Positions 11,790 through 24,289 of a stretch of 64,000 bases of DNA are shown one piece after another. Both the position numbers and the translations under genes were made by a program. How positions within the stretch are numbered: the stretch's first letter is position 1; every line of letters begins with the position of its first letter. Source of the DNA: Phoenix dactylifera (lineage: Eukaryota; Streptophyta; Magnoliopsida; Arecales; Arecaceae); NCBI RefSeq assembly GCF_009389715.1, contig NC_052393.1, positions 3,100,001 through 3,164,000 of the forward strand, in the 5' to 3' direction. The notes beneath the pieces were generated by a model. That model saw nothing but the letters and a program-made list of their open reading frames with translations. It did no database searches and was not told the origin of the DNA.

Positions 11790-14700
11790 TTACCAGCAGA
11801 CTCCTGAGGAGAATGGGTGCTGTTCCTCTTCAGATTTTGTTGTGTTTGCGGTGTTGACATCTGCATCTGGGGGGGATGAGTCCTTCACATCCCCAGTAGG
11901 AAGGGAGTGTCTCTTCTTCATGTGGTCATCTTTGTCTCGGACATCTGAGCTTGATTTCAGAGAAACACTATCATGAAACTTAGCCCTTGCAGATTCAGTG
12001 GCTTGCATATATCTTGGAAGGGAAATGCTGCTGCTGTCCCTGGACTCATGATCAATGTTATCAGGTTTAGCCATCCCAAATGTGTTGTGTCCTTTGGCAT
12101 TCTTTGCATCCTTTGGCAGATATTCCGTGCTTTTTCTTGTACCTGAGTCATTCTTTTGAATTGATGGTGAGTTCTTGCATGCCAATTGAGATCTCTGCTT
12201 TTGAGCGTGGATGTTGTTTCCTGCCTTGGCTGTTCTAGTTTTTGCTGAGATCTGTCTTGATGGTGTCTTGTGTTGATCTGAATCAGTTGCATGGCTTCTG
12301 GAAGAAACCTCTGGGGATGAACTACAAACTTGTGTATGTTTTAGATTTTGAACTTGAATCTGAACACTTGATGTTGCTGACTCTGCTGGCAGTTGATGCT
12401 CCTGCACTGAATCAACTGCATTAACAGTACCGGACAAATTGTTGTCACTTCCCTTAAGTTCTTGTGGCTGTAGCACATCTGACTCAGAATGATGGAATTT
12501 TGTTTCAGAATTGATATTTTCATGATTTAATGCACTATCAGCACCATCAGTCAAATTATGGTTTCCTTCATCAACAGCTCCAATTGCAAGTATATTACCC
12601 TTGCCATCAACTTCAGCTCCTTCTAGCAAGTCAAATGGAGAAGAGACAGATATCTCAGTGCCACATTCTAAAGCAGAATTCTTAACTTGACAGTGAGATA
12701 TTGAGTTCTCCATCATGCTAAGCTCCTTAGTCTTCATCAAAGAATCAACTTTAGGATGAACTAGTTTAGACTGAACTCCAGAACCACGATTAACAGAAGT
12801 GACAGACCTACTCACACTAGAAACTGCGCTTAGTTCCTCAAATTTTGATTGTACAGAAGCAAATGCCGGACTTGATGCCCTTCTTGACCTTAATGCACAC
12901 TTTTTTCCTTCGGTATCCGGTGATTCACAAGTTGCCCTTTCAATAGTACACTTCAGGTTTTCCATGTCAAATCCAGGCTTGGCAGAATTATTACCAAGTA
13001 AGGACAGTGAAGTTGCATCTGATTTCACTGGTACTTGACTCGCGATAGAATCAAGTGTCTCCTCAACTCTCCCAATTTTCGTATTCTCTTCTATCTCGCC
13101 TGAAGTCTCACCCTCGAACTGGAACTGCTCTTGGCCATTTTTCACTACAGAACTCATTTCGTGATTTGGAATTGATATAGGAACATTTTTTTGATATTCA
13201 GCAGAATTTTCACATATTAAATCTACTTCACCTTCAATTGGGGCTGCTGATTCACTATTCTCTTCTATCATGCCTGATGTCTCACTCTCATAAGGAGACT
13301 GCTCTTGGTCATCTATTGCTACAGAGCTGTTGCTTTGATGAGGAATAGATACAGAAATATGAATTTCATATTCACCAGAATTTTTCTTTATTAAATCCCC
13401 TACACCTTCCATTGGGTTTGCTGATTCACAGGGAGATGACTTTGAATCTGATGATATAGAGGCAACAGAATCAGGAACCACATTTACTATTTCAGAAGCG
13501 GCAAGGTTAGTCTTTGGCTTCTGTCCCTGATAATCTTTATCTAAATTAAACTCCTGCTGCTGCCCTATTTCTGAAGACATCACAGTCATCCACCTCTCCA
13601 ACCATGTCCATGCTGAATCAGAACTCAGAGTCTCACAACTCACATGAATGGGTTTGATCCTAGGCCTCGACTCCAAAAGCTTGCCATGAAGTATCAAACT
13701 ATAAGCTTCTATTTGAAAGATTAAATACAGAAAGAAACTTTATACTAAAATTGAAAAGCAGAAACGGGATGAGGCGATCAGCAATCATACCAGACGAGCG
13801 AAAGCATTGGAAAGCAATTTATCAATTGAAGTATATGCTATATCTGATTTCATGCCACCATTAACCTGAAATGAGAAAAGGCCAAACTTAAATTGCATAT
13901 GAAAAACAAGAGATATGGTTCAATAGAAGAAATAGCAATCTAGGTTTTAATGACAATATATGAGAAACAAAAAGTTAAATTTCAGTGGAAGATAAAACTC
14001 AGATTAGTAATTACCGTTATGATGGATTTGATGGCCTAGTTGGAAAAGTAGAAAAGTACAAAGTGAAGGAAAAAAAAACAAAAAAATATGGATAGAAAAG
14101 CATGTCCAGGTCTCAACAGTGGGCAACCACAGCAGTACTTGCTTAACAGGTTAGAAAAGAAAGAACGTAGGCCATCAACAATACACAACAGTTGGCATAG
14201 CATTGGTTGGTTCATTTAGCATTTAGAAATAGTCAATACAGGATTGGAGTCTGCTAAATTTTTTAGTCTAGCATTAGAATTAGTCCAAGACCCACTTGAT
14301 GCTAGTTTGGAACATTAGCCAGTGAATGAGGCAACCCTGGTTGCTATAGGCAAGATATGTGGAATCAACAATGAAGCAAGAGCTTCATCAAGAGGTTTTA
14401 CATCGAGGAATCTACCTGGAGTTTCTCATCAAGCTTCCCTTCTGCAGCAAACTTCTCCTCTAGTTGATGTACATGGCGTGCCTGTGCAAGTGCTTGCATT
14501 TTGATGATGGCTTGTACGCATCGCAAAGTTCCCACAGCTTGTCTCCTGACAAGATGACCACGTACAGCAGCTTGCAACTTGACAACATTCTTCCATTTTT
14601 CAAGTTCTTTTTGAGCCTGAAAGTATTTTAAAAGGTCAAGAAAAATTCGATTTCAACCCACCTTTTGCAGCTTATAAAGTTAAAAACTCAATAAGAAATA

Positions 14701-17700
14701 TACCAAGTATCCCCTGATTGCAGCCTGGATGACAATAACAGCATCTTCCTGGAAATTATTATCAATGGCGGTTCTAACTTCAGCAGCAGGCAGTGAATCA
14801 GAAACTTCTAAATCAATTACATCTGGTGATGGAGGTGTTTCATTTGTATGTTCTAGCCTGGGGGGGCTTTCTGGAACAGATGAAACTACTGTATCAGCTA
14901 CTTCTGAATCAACTGCAACCGATAATGGGAATTTTTCATTTGTCTCCCCTAGTATTGTTGGGTTTTCTGGAACAGTTGATTCCTTTTCAGAATGAAAGTC
15001 ATTGGTCATGGTTTCTGCTATTTTCGTGTTAAGACTGGGTTCTGAGATCACAGAATTGCTTTGCACTAGATGTCTAGAGGATCTCTTCCGGAAACTCCAC
15101 CTCCCTTTATCTAATGATGCTTTGTTCTGTAAAAGATTGAATACATGATCAGAAAAAATATATTCAGCAACTAAATATGAGGATAAAGTGGCAAGGAAAA
15201 GAAAGAAAAAATGACATAAGATTAACTTATGGTCGCAAAATAGTTAACATTGTACGTTTGGTGGACTTTAGAATAACCACGGAAACATGCCTTACATAAA
15301 AAAATCTACTAAAGCCATAAAAAAAGGATTGGAATGAAGAAAGAAACTTACCAAAACAAAGGTGTGAAAGAAAGATAAATGACTTTCTTTGAGAAGGAAA
15401 ATAAATGAAACTATTTCCCGATCACATTTTATAGTGATTTTGAAAGAGAAGTAGTGCATGCAGTGAACATTCTCTTTAAGGAAGAAGATCTACCCAAAAG
15501 TAACATGGCACGATAGGAAGAGGAAACAACAATAAAGAACTCTCATAGAATCATGGAGAATTTGATTCCATCCATAAATCCATTTTCTTCCCTATGAGTT
15601 CCAGTAATTTTATTCAATTTAAGATACTCTTTACAATGGCTAAGCAACCCTATCTATAGTTATAGGACCTCTTGAACCTTCACACAAATATATCCACGTT
15701 CATTTCTTCCAAATAAGGAAAAAATAAGAATATTCCCTATAATATACCTCTTGATGGCATAATCTTAACTCATCCTAACATAACTTGATTGGATAAGATC
15801 TCTAACTCATCTTGATGTCACTTTATTGGATAAGATCTCTAGGATTATTTTCTAGCCTTCTAGAACTGACTTAGGTTGGAACCTGAAGTCAAACCTCTGT
15901 GTACTTCTATTTAGTCCAAGATATGAATCAAGTCAAATACATGTCAGCAAGACTATGATTTGCATCATTCCCTCCAGGTTGGAGAGAACTAGTTCTTGAG
16001 TTGAAAACCTCTCTTTTTGTTGTCTTTAAAGAAGACCTTGGTATTGAATAGTGATAGAAGTCCTTTCTTTCTTATGGGTTTGGGAATTATTTTTATCCAT
16101 CTTTACCAAAAGCATAAGTGTTTCTGTGGTGCACATCCTCTCGATCATATTGCCAGGACGATCCAATAGCATGTGGCAAGCATCCATCGATATTACCATA
16201 TGTTGTCAATGTAAGTGTCACCAATTTAGAAATTAACAAAACAATGTTTGGAGATTGGAACCTTGTTACCCTTTTTGAACCAAGCAAATTCTGTGTGGTT
16301 GTGGATAACTTTTCATCTTTAGATTAAGCTTGTCGATACCCTCTTGAGAAAAAGTTACTCACATGACCCACTATTAATGATGACATTGCAAACTCATCTA
16401 GTGGAAGTGCAATGGGTGAAAGATGTTATTTTGAGTCCAATCCTCTTCTTTGGCTTTAGGCGCAGACATCATATATCGTAGAATAAGGCTTGGACCCTAA
16501 TCTGCATCAAACTCGATGATGGGTCCATCATCTTGTTTGTTGTCATAGAACGACTCACCAATTAACTCCGATTGATCAGTGTAATGCTCCTAATACTTGC
16601 CATCTGCCTCGTCGTTCGTATTGGTGAGGTGGACTTTGATGGTGAGAAGTCATCATGGAGATCCCTTATTTCACTACATGTATAACATGCAGAAGTCATG
16701 GGGCGAGCAACTTTTGAAAATTCTTGCAAGGTTCTCCTCTACTCTTGCATGCTGCTTGTTTCTCCTTGGATGGTGCTAGTATAGTTTTTGGAGTTTTTGA
16801 TAGACACACCTTCTATAGGACTAGAGCAAGATTCTCGTGGGAAACCTTGTGAGTTTGCTGAGGGATGGTAAAAAGTTTGAGCTCTCCTTAGCTTTTTTCA
16901 GCATGCAACGTTTTTTAATAAGCATCATTCACATGCCATATTGTGTGATTTGCAATCTCAGAACAAAACCCAAAAACTATTAAGATAATTGGTTTCATGA
17001 GTTCCTTCATCTTCATGCAGGCATGCCGAAGTAGATGAAAAACTCCTCCATGCGGTCCGGAGCAGTCCTTTTGCCCTATCTAAGATTCATACAAAATTGA
17101 TAAAGAAAGTGAGAATAATCTATCAGAAGTGGCAGCATAGATGCTCTCCATCCTTAGCCAATTACTGGTCTTTATTTTTCCAATTCTCACTCGAGTGCTC
17201 TAGATATTCTCCCACCATATAGATATATAGCCTTCAATTTTTTTAAGGTCATGACCTTTATTTTTTTTGTTGTTGGGGATGTCCATAGATTCAAAGAACC
17301 TCTCAACAAGTGTGATCCAATCGAGTAAGTCCTCTAGATTAAGCCTCCCGTGAAACTCAAGAAGCTCAACTTTGATGTCGAAGAGCTTATAAATCATTGA
17401 GTCAAATACGAGCTAGGTCTATGACTTGCATAGAAGAGAGTAGGAAAAAATTATGAGAGATTGCTTATAGCTCCCTGTAAAGCTGGGTGTTCTATACATA
17501 ATTCATCCGGAGGTATGAAACAATATGACTTACTTGAATGATCGTTTGGATTAATTTGTTATTTCACATGAAATTTTCAAACCCATTGAAAACATTGAAG
17601 CCAAAACTCAATAACTGCAGCCAAAAACGAAATTGAAACCAATCCTTTTTCTTTCCTGTAAGGTCTTAAAATATGATTATCTCCAAAGAAAAGAAAAATG

Positions 17701-19108
17701 TTCAGTATATTAACTCTAAGGTGGTGATGGTGACAGAAAATGACTTAATCTTATGTTTTGATCAGAAGTTTCCAGTTCAATTTGACCGAGGTATGCTACG
17801 TTGTATATGATAGTCTAACATCGTTAGATGAACATATTTACATTATATTTCATTCTGTTTTTTAAAGGTAAATCTGCGTTACGAATTTTCATCCATAGTC
17901 TTTCACATTATGTTTGACTATTCCTTCATGTTATGATAATCTTGTAGTCATATCTTTGCACACATATTGCTAGATCATGGTTATGATTTTTGGCTGAAAA
18001 GGATTTCAGATAAAACTTACAAAGATTCTGGTTTCGACCAGAGCTACCAAAATAGACGAAACCACATATAAAAAGAGGGTTGCATTGGTCTGGCACATTT
18101 TCTTCAGATGCTCTTTCCACTTAATGTAAGAAAACAAAGATTTGGCTACTGGTCATCAGTTCTTGCATGATTGAGTTCAAATACCACAAGATCTTGGCAC
18201 TCCAAGTCTCCACCGGCATCGGTACTCGAAATCTTTGTTCTAACAGAGCAATCATCTGTCAGCCTTATTTGATTTGCATGAATTCCCAAATTTTGATATG
18301 AAGGAGATTCTTTAATATTTGACAAAAAAACTGGAAGAAGGCATTTATATATAAGCATGCAATTCGTTAGAAATACATAAAGAAATTCTGAGCTTGGAGC
18401 AAAAAGCAACAAAATTTCAAAGAATAACTTTTTATCCAATTTTTAAAAAGAAAAAAGCATAAGGTTTGAAGTATATGGATTGGCTTCATGAATTCTTATT
18501 TGCCTATGGTCTTCTATTTAAGGCTATCTTCAATGTAATTATAAGCTACTCAAAATCCTAATGCATAATTTCCAGCCATGTTTGCTAATCCTTCCCCTTC
18601 TCTTTCTTTACAAGCAACTCCTTGAAAGGCCTCCTCAAGTCTCTCTCTGCTGCACACGTCCATACCATCTCAAGTCCATCTTGGCCGAGCATCCAATCTA
18701 TTATCCATAGACTGTTGCTCGTAAAACTTGCGTTTTTTTCTCTATTACTTTTTCTTCCAAATACTTGAGATACAAACACTTTCACCCCCAAACGCTCTAT
18801 GGATCAACCAACACAAACGAAGTCCATCAAACACCTCACGTTACGACCTGTTGCTGGAGTAACGAATCTAGTCTAAATCCAGATTAAAATCCATGGCTTT
18901 GCTCTCAGCCCCACTAAACATTGAAGAAGAAGGCCTAGTTTCCCATGCAAAGCTAAAAGAAAACAAAACGAAGAAGAAGAAGACGGGGAGAGAGAGAGAG
19001 AGAGAGGAAAGAAAGCGTTACCTCCACCGATGCGGGATCGCCGTCGCTCGCTGAATCGCCGCTGCAGATCATAACATTGAAGCACGAGATCGTGGAAGAT
19101 CTCCCCAT
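11790..19108 (-). CDS. IQD32: IQ-domain (IQD32-like) calmodulin-binding protein, five exons, 891 aa
   Basis: Minus-strand exons 19022-19108, 14704-15126, 14416-14616, 13791-13865 and 11790-13679 join in phase to 892 codons including the stop. The N-terminus MGRSSTISCFNVMICSGDS and exon 2's GRWSFRKRSSRH match the IQD30/31/32 subgroup. IQ motifs are split across exons 2/3 (IQAAIRGYL, residues 162-170) and lie within exon 3 (LQAAVRGHLVRR, from residue 184), followed by a further amphipathic repeat (MQALAQARH). The exon 2/3 boundary inside the first IQ motif is typical of the family. Downstream come the LERWM motif and a long acidic Ser/Glu-rich region. The C-terminal conserved box LPRYMQATESARAK and KKRHSLP lies at about residues 816-857. 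These proteins bind calmodulin and microtubules as plasma-membrane or cytoskeletal scaffolds. The acceptor before exon 5 (ggcaag|CTT) was chosen because it gives the family's FAR-x-LLES spacing. Intron 1 is 3.9 kb and contains a retroelement fossil. Confidence 0.92.
15540..17480 (-). mobile_element. Ty3/Gypsy LTR-retrotransposon fossil in IQD32 intron 1
   Basis: Minus-strand reading gives a gag piece near 17200-17397 (EFHGRLNLEDLLDWITLVER). Near 15960-16000 lies the sequence that in Gypsy/chromovirus elements ends pol just before the 3' LTR, followed by an AT-rich LTR-like stretch to about 15540 carrying an AATAAA-type signal. The middle is not recognisable as coding. The element is old, broken many times and much shorter than a whole one. 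Outer limits are approximate because no target-site duplication was found. It is oriented with the host gene and sits deep in its first intron. Confidence 0.6.
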
Positions 19109-20413
19109 GTTTACTGCCTTTCCTTCTTCCTTCCTCTCTGTCTCGCCGCGAAATCTTTGCCTTCTCCTACTCGTTTGATCGATCTTTTTCGATATAAAGA
19201 TGACACGAGAAATTATTAAAGGAGTATTTATTGCTTATCGGCGCTGCATGCGCTGGGATTTAAACCTCCTCCTCCTCCGTCGTAATCCGATTCACGATTT
19301 CGTCTGCCGCGTGGTGGCTGCCTTGACGCTACGTGGCAGCTACTAACGGTAGGGTGTCCGTAGCATTGTAACTCTCTTTATTAGTGATCACGTTTCTTGG
19401 ATCCATTTAATAGTATTATAGTACTTTCTTTATTGCATTAATCTCTCCGTGCCACGGGGTGGAAGAGCTTTTTATGAGTCTATCTTTGCTTTATTTTAAT
19501 TTTTTGTAAAAAAGTTGGCTCATGAGTCTATACAAAATGATCTTTGTAAAATACTAATTGTCATCATCTAATTTTATTCATCATAGTATTTAGTATTAGT
19601 AATTATTATAAAATATATATTTGTGTATCTACTAGCTAGTTTATACTATGTATTTGTTCTCATTTTATCTCATGAAAAAATTATACCCAACATTACATAC
19701 ATACACCATGTAGCCTTGCACGAGACGATTGGTTGCTTATTTCTGTAAGCTTCATTCATCAATATCTCATCTCGGTGCACCGGTATAAGATAATTATCTG
19801 CATGCATGGTCATGTACGCGATGTAGAGTATAATTCCTTTTGTGGCTCCGTTTTTCTCTGTCACTTTGCCTTTTAATATCTCAGCCCTCTCCTTGTTTCC
19901 TCAGCGTGGCTAAAGTGGCTAGTCCAAAAAAATAAAAAAAAGATAGCCTTTCGCAATGGAGTATTTTGATCTACCAGCCAAAGGTGGAAGGCAAGTAAAG
20001 AAAGGGAATCATGAACATGGTCACTTTGCTTCCATGCATCTCACAACAGTTCTTTCTCATCCGACTGCTAAGAATTACACAATCCCTGAGTTTCTAATCA
20101 GATTTATAATTTTAGTTGAGGGAGTATGAGGAACTTTTTTAAAAAAAAAAAAAATTCTAGATTCATAATGCTCCTTAAAACCATGAGAGTAATCAACAGC
20201 TGACTTACACCATTATGTTATTCGTAAATTTCTGTCTTCTCAATTTTGCACAATATGCAATTTATGCTCCATTAATGGAAGCATGAATGCGGCACTTAAC
20301 TTCAGCATACTATCTTTACCTACCATAAAGAACATCATCATAATAATTCAGAGGAAAATTGAGAAATATTTTTTTTTTAATATAGAAGCCTTTGCTGCCC
20401 TCGCTTCTAGTAC
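19109..20413. other. Promoter-side flank of the IQD32-like gene
   Basis: Upstream of the ATG at 19108 lie a pyrimidine-rich leader and, on the minus strand, an AT-rich stretch. Beyond about 19400 the sequence is plain AT-rich intergenic DNA with A/T runs. No coding region is supported. Confidence 0.4.
19331..19337 (+). promoter_or_regulatory. ACGTGGC (ABRE/G-box-like) element upstream of IQD32
   Basis: The word TACGTGGC lies about 220 bases upstream of the IQD32 start codon. This is the core bound by plant bZIP factors in abscisic-acid and light responses. A single copy can arise by chance, so regulation through it is inference. Confidence 0.3.
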
Positions 20414-20421
20414 ATTATGAA

Positions 20422-20632
20422 GGGGTTTGGGTTGCATCTTTCATGCGAAAAAATGATTCATCTCCTTTATTGACATCAACCGTTGGATCGTGCAATGAGC
20501 GCTTCGAGATCTATGCAGATGGATGCAAGAATGGTTCAGGATACTTTGAGATCTATGGGAGGTGCAATCCGGTGGTTCGCACTATGAAAGAAGATCGATC
20601 ATTCTTTCATGCGAAATATACAGCCCGAACCC
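20422..20632. mobile_element. 211-bp hAT-type MITE with 8-bp target-site duplication
   Basis: The octamer ATTATGAA occurs directly at both borders (20414-20421 and 20633-20640). The ends are imperfect inverted repeats of about 40 bp: GGGGTTTGGGTTGCATCTTT from the left, GGGTTCGGGCTGTATATTTC from the right in reverse complement, continuing into ATGCGAAA/GCATGAAA and ATGATTCATC/ATGATCGATC. An 8-bp duplication fits the hAT superfamily. The 98-codon frame that covers it is made of the two arms read through and is not a gene. Confidence 0.75.
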
Positions 20633-20640
20633 ATTATGAA

Positions 20641-21562
20641 GAGAGAGATGAACAAACTCTAATTTGTCTAAGAAAAAAATTACGCTGAGCATGCTCCATG
20701 CTTTGTATATAAATACTTTACAAGAGAAGTCTAGAGAGGGAGAGAGAAAGGATATTTGATATGAGAAGAAAGTCAAATGGATTTGTAATTCGTTGCTTCT
20801 ATCTAAAGAAACGAACTGATGTAATTCATGGATTAAGGAGTCAAGACGCACTTAACTTTTAGATCACTTTCATTTGACAATTGTATCATCAAGGGTATGT
20901 GCCCAATAATATAGGAGAGGAAATTGGATATTCAAAAGTTTTATTTTGCTTCAATCTATCTGTAATCTTCCTACCTACTTCTCAACTTTCCTTCATTATT
21001 ACTACTAGATTTCCCAGTAGGCCAATTGACACCTTTACGTTCTCCAAGAGTAAATGTTAGCTGATGCATGCATCTCATCCCAATCCAGCCCAATGTCTGA
21101 AATGTGGGGAAGGCTTTCAGGCTACCAACCTCCCTTGGACCCCTAAAAGAATTCAGACTTTATAACCAGAATCCAGATTATTTCTTAGAGAAACAATAAA
21201 TTCCAAAGCCAACCTACCCATATCATTTGCCTTTTGTTTTATATAAAAAATATCATCTTCTTTTGAATTTTATTGCCTTCTGGTGTTACATTACCGTAAC
21301 TTGAGCAAAAAAAAAAAAAAAACACCTAAACCAATGCCTGTAACCAAAAAGGCAGGATCATGGCCCATAAATCCAACATCCGTCGACAGAACTTGAAAAA
21401 TTACCCCACTGAGAACTATGTTTACTACTTGTTATCTTCGTTGCTAAGTCCAAATTCTGTTATTGAATCCTTTTCCAACTTGAAACTTATTCAGGAACCA
21501 ATTCTGGGAGATTGCAACTTGAATTTAGCCTACCAACCATAAGGAAAGAGAGATTGGACCTT
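20641..21562. other. Intergenic, nothing recognised
   Basis: AT-rich DNA with A runs (for example about 21309-21323). No motif-bearing frame, repeat end or RNA gene was seen. Confidence 0.4.
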
Positions 21563-22760
21563 CTAAAAGTTTATATGTGACAATCTTTCTCTGACACTGC
21601 ACCTTTTTAAACGAACAGTAGGCCAGGTGACATTTATTTCTTCATGATTAGGTGCTTGCTTATGAATGCATGTCAGACTATTCCTGCAGTTCTTATCAGT
21701 TGATCTATCAGTGTCCTTCAACTGTTTTTTATGAGTTAAGCTGTCTGAAATTTTACTCTGTCCACCTGAAAACAATCCATAACCTACTTTTGGAAGTCCC
21801 GGAAACAAAGAAAAACAGTTTCTAGTTCAATTTTGCATTTTGGCTGCAAGGAACTGCCACCTCTTTCCTAAAGAGTTCAGAGTACAAAAGGGAGATTCTA
21901 CAGCATAATCCAGAAGACATGATGATGACTCGTCAGCATTCTCTTGCAGATTGGAGCTTGTAGAGCCCACACATCACATAGAGAAAGCAGGCTGCTGAGT
22001 AGTTTACCATGAGTTGTACCCTTCAACAAACTCTTTTGGCAAAGATGGCATTTGTAAGGAAAAAAGCAATGATCTGGTCCCATTGGCACGACCTCATTGC
22101 TTCCAGTCTGACAAGGGCATTCAGCCTATCTGTGTATTCTTCAAGCTCAAACAATCTCTCAGTAGGAATCCATCTCTAATGTGGATGCTCACGTTTACCA
22201 CCATGCCACTTGATGCACTAGTGCGAGTGAAGGTCATCATGACCTTGTTTCCTTGACATCATGGTATCTCATGAAGAACAACAACAGGTCAAAACCCTTC
22301 AAGTTATTCATTCCTTTCATATTACTGGACGCTTCTGAGAGTAAAGACCATACGCAAGAGAAGACATTTCCTTCCTTCCATCCATCATTAAATTGGTTGA
22401 ATATGTTTGCAGGATCGGCAAGTTAATGAACACGTTGGATCTCTCTACCCATGTCACCTAGTGACATTTTTGTATGAGGTATAATAGCCAAAGAATTGTA
22501 CACTTCTCTCATTGGGGTTGGCAGAAGTTCGCATGGACGAGGTAGATCTCGAGAGAACTTCAATTCTCATGTCTCTTCCCACAAGTAGATGACTGAAGTC
22601 GCTCCAAGGTTAAGGTAGAGCTCACCCAGGTTTTCTTCTTAACACTGCCTTTTGGGCAGGTTGAGCTAGCAGAATCAAGTCTACTGGAACTCACAACCTA
22701 GCAAACCATATCTCAGGATAGCAGCATCATGGCAATTCCCTAAAGCCCTTTTTGTTTTCT
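21563..22760 (-). pseudogene. Unidentified coding-like relic
   Basis: Several protein-like stretches are readable on the minus strand in shifting frames: PRPCELLPTPMREVYNSLAI and HTKMSLGDMGREIQRV near 22450-22560, LFELEEYTDRLNALVRLEAM near 22090-22150, and an open 81-codon frame at 21563-21808. The amino-acid composition looks like real protein. Stops and frame changes separate the pieces, and I do not recognise the family. This is probably the decayed remains of a host gene or an unidentified element, but chance cannot be ruled out. Confidence 0.25.
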
Positions 22761-22908
22761 GAGAAATAACTGCAGAAAACATTATAGAGATCATACAGCA
22801 GTTCTTTGTAGCTTGATTTGGTATTTCCTTCACAAAAAGGCTAGTAGATTTTGTTCAACCAGGGTGTAATTGAGGGAAGCTTAGTTCATTTAATACCAAG
22901 CCAAACTA

Positions 22909-23230
22909 AGGCTGTTCAGGGAAGAGATCTACTTGGAGCTAGAAGTCTTCCAAAACTTTCATCTATATAGTTTAGATTTTTTATTATATTCTAATTTTAT
23001 AGTTGAAATATATTCTGTTTTTATTATGCTTTAATTTTATATTGATAACAGTAGTCTCAACGTAATATACTATATATAAATTATTTATGTATTCATATTT
23101 TGAGCTTGATCAACCAGACTTCATGCAAGCTAACCCTAGCTTTAACTCGACATGCTTGTTAAATGAGCAAGTTGAACTCAAGCCAGATTTTGATCTGAAT
23201 GTGAGCTAAGTTTGTTCGGTTGACAGCCCT
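22909..23230. mobile_element. Probable MITE (ends AGGCTGTTCA / TGACAGCCCT)
   Basis: The left end reads AGGCTGTTCAGG, and the right end in reverse complement reads AGGGCTGTCAACC. The interior contains repeated words of the gagctt/aagct type seen in plant elements that begin with GGGCTGTCAA or GGGGTGCAAA. No clean target-site duplication was found, so the borders are approximate. Confidence 0.4.
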
Positions 23231-23721
23231 ATTCAATTGGGACTCTTTAAAAACATTAGATGATAGTTTGGATAGGGAATATATATCAATTATAGAGAAC
23301 AAAGAATTATACAACTAATTGGGAGCTGTATCTGTTGTTGCTTTGGCTTTTCGGGGCTGTTGAGTGATCAGCTTCGAAGGTTGGGGTTTCAACACTTTTC
23401 TTAAACATCGTGCATGACTTCTAACTCCTGTGGTTGTATGATAGCTACGTCCACTCTCCATCTCTTGTTCACCCTCGAACTCCTTTTAATTAATTTCTTT
23501 CCATTTGTCGAAGCCCAAGAACATCACCATAGAAAGGTTGCCCAGTTTTACCAACTGGAGGTACACCGAGATGTGGATTAAAAGGCGGGGGACCATAACT
23601 CTGCTTCTGTTTCAGCTTCTTGCTGTCTTTCTCGATGTTTGCTTGCCTCATTGCTTCTATTAATCTATTCTCGTCGCAGCAACGAAGTCAGGAAGTTGAA
23701 GATTAAGGTACCTCGTCTTTT

Positions 23722-24090
23722 TTTCTCTTTTTTTTCTTGTGCATAAGGCGGATGGATCATACCTGATGAGTACGGATTCATCTAATAAAATCAAAAAATA
23801 AAATACTTTGGAGTGTCAGGGGCAACTTTCCATCACCAGCCCATAAAGTACTATCGGAGTGACTGGCTACATAAGCAGCCAAATAATCCGCAGCTTCATT
23901 AGCTTCAAGGAACACATACTTGGCCTGAAAGGCCTCTCCATCCCTCACTATTATCCGGATATCTCGGAGCAAAGGGTGGACGCAACTATTGCCCCTTGGG
24001 CCTCTCCAGATCCAACTGATGACAGTGGCCGAGTCCCATCCAGAATGATGGAACTAGCTTGTAAAACACACCGGGCGTGACAAAGGCCTT
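23722..24090 (-). mobile_element. LINE 3' end (RNase H) with T-rich tail complement, truncated
   Basis: Minus-strand residues HARCVLQASSIILDG near 24040-24085, then LRDIRIIVRDGEAF and EANEAADYLAAYVASHSDST (frame changed), match the RNase H domain of the LINE at 52861-54905 in order. The motif GDGKLP follows near 23820-23840. The run of T just before 23740 on the plus strand would be the poly(A) side. Immediately upstream, in LINE orientation, the sequence is not LINE but an SF3B2-derived segment. Confidence 0.7.
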
Positions 24091-24127
24091 GGGGCGGACG
24101 ACTTTTTCTGGAGGAACTTTCGCTTCG

Positions 24128-24256
24128 CTTCTGACACGGGTGCGTTGGAACAGGAACAGTATTCCTATATGATTCCAGACAAACTAGTAGCTTTGGATTT
24201 GCTCCTGTTGCATCCCACACGTCGACCACGTCGGGCCTTGAGTTTTTGTGTTTCAG
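24128..24256 (-). pseudogene. Fragment of SF3B2 (SAP145) splicing-factor gene
   Basis: The minus-strand reading contains SRPDVVDVWDATGANPK, followed by LLVCLESYRNTVPVPTHPCQ and KR. This is the highly conserved core of U2 snRNP subunit SF3b 145 kDa, whose canonical form reads RPDVVEVWDATAADPK, LLVFLKSYRN and VPVPRHWCQKR. Only about 43 codons remain, with several replacements at otherwise near-invariant sites. The continuation after QKR is not SF3B2-like. It abuts a LINE 3' end in the same orientation about 40 bases downstream. It is therefore a captured or retrocopied gene piece, not a working gene. Confidence 0.72.
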
Positions 24257-24289
24257 ATTAATAATGTTCGCTCTCCTTTTTCTCAGCTG

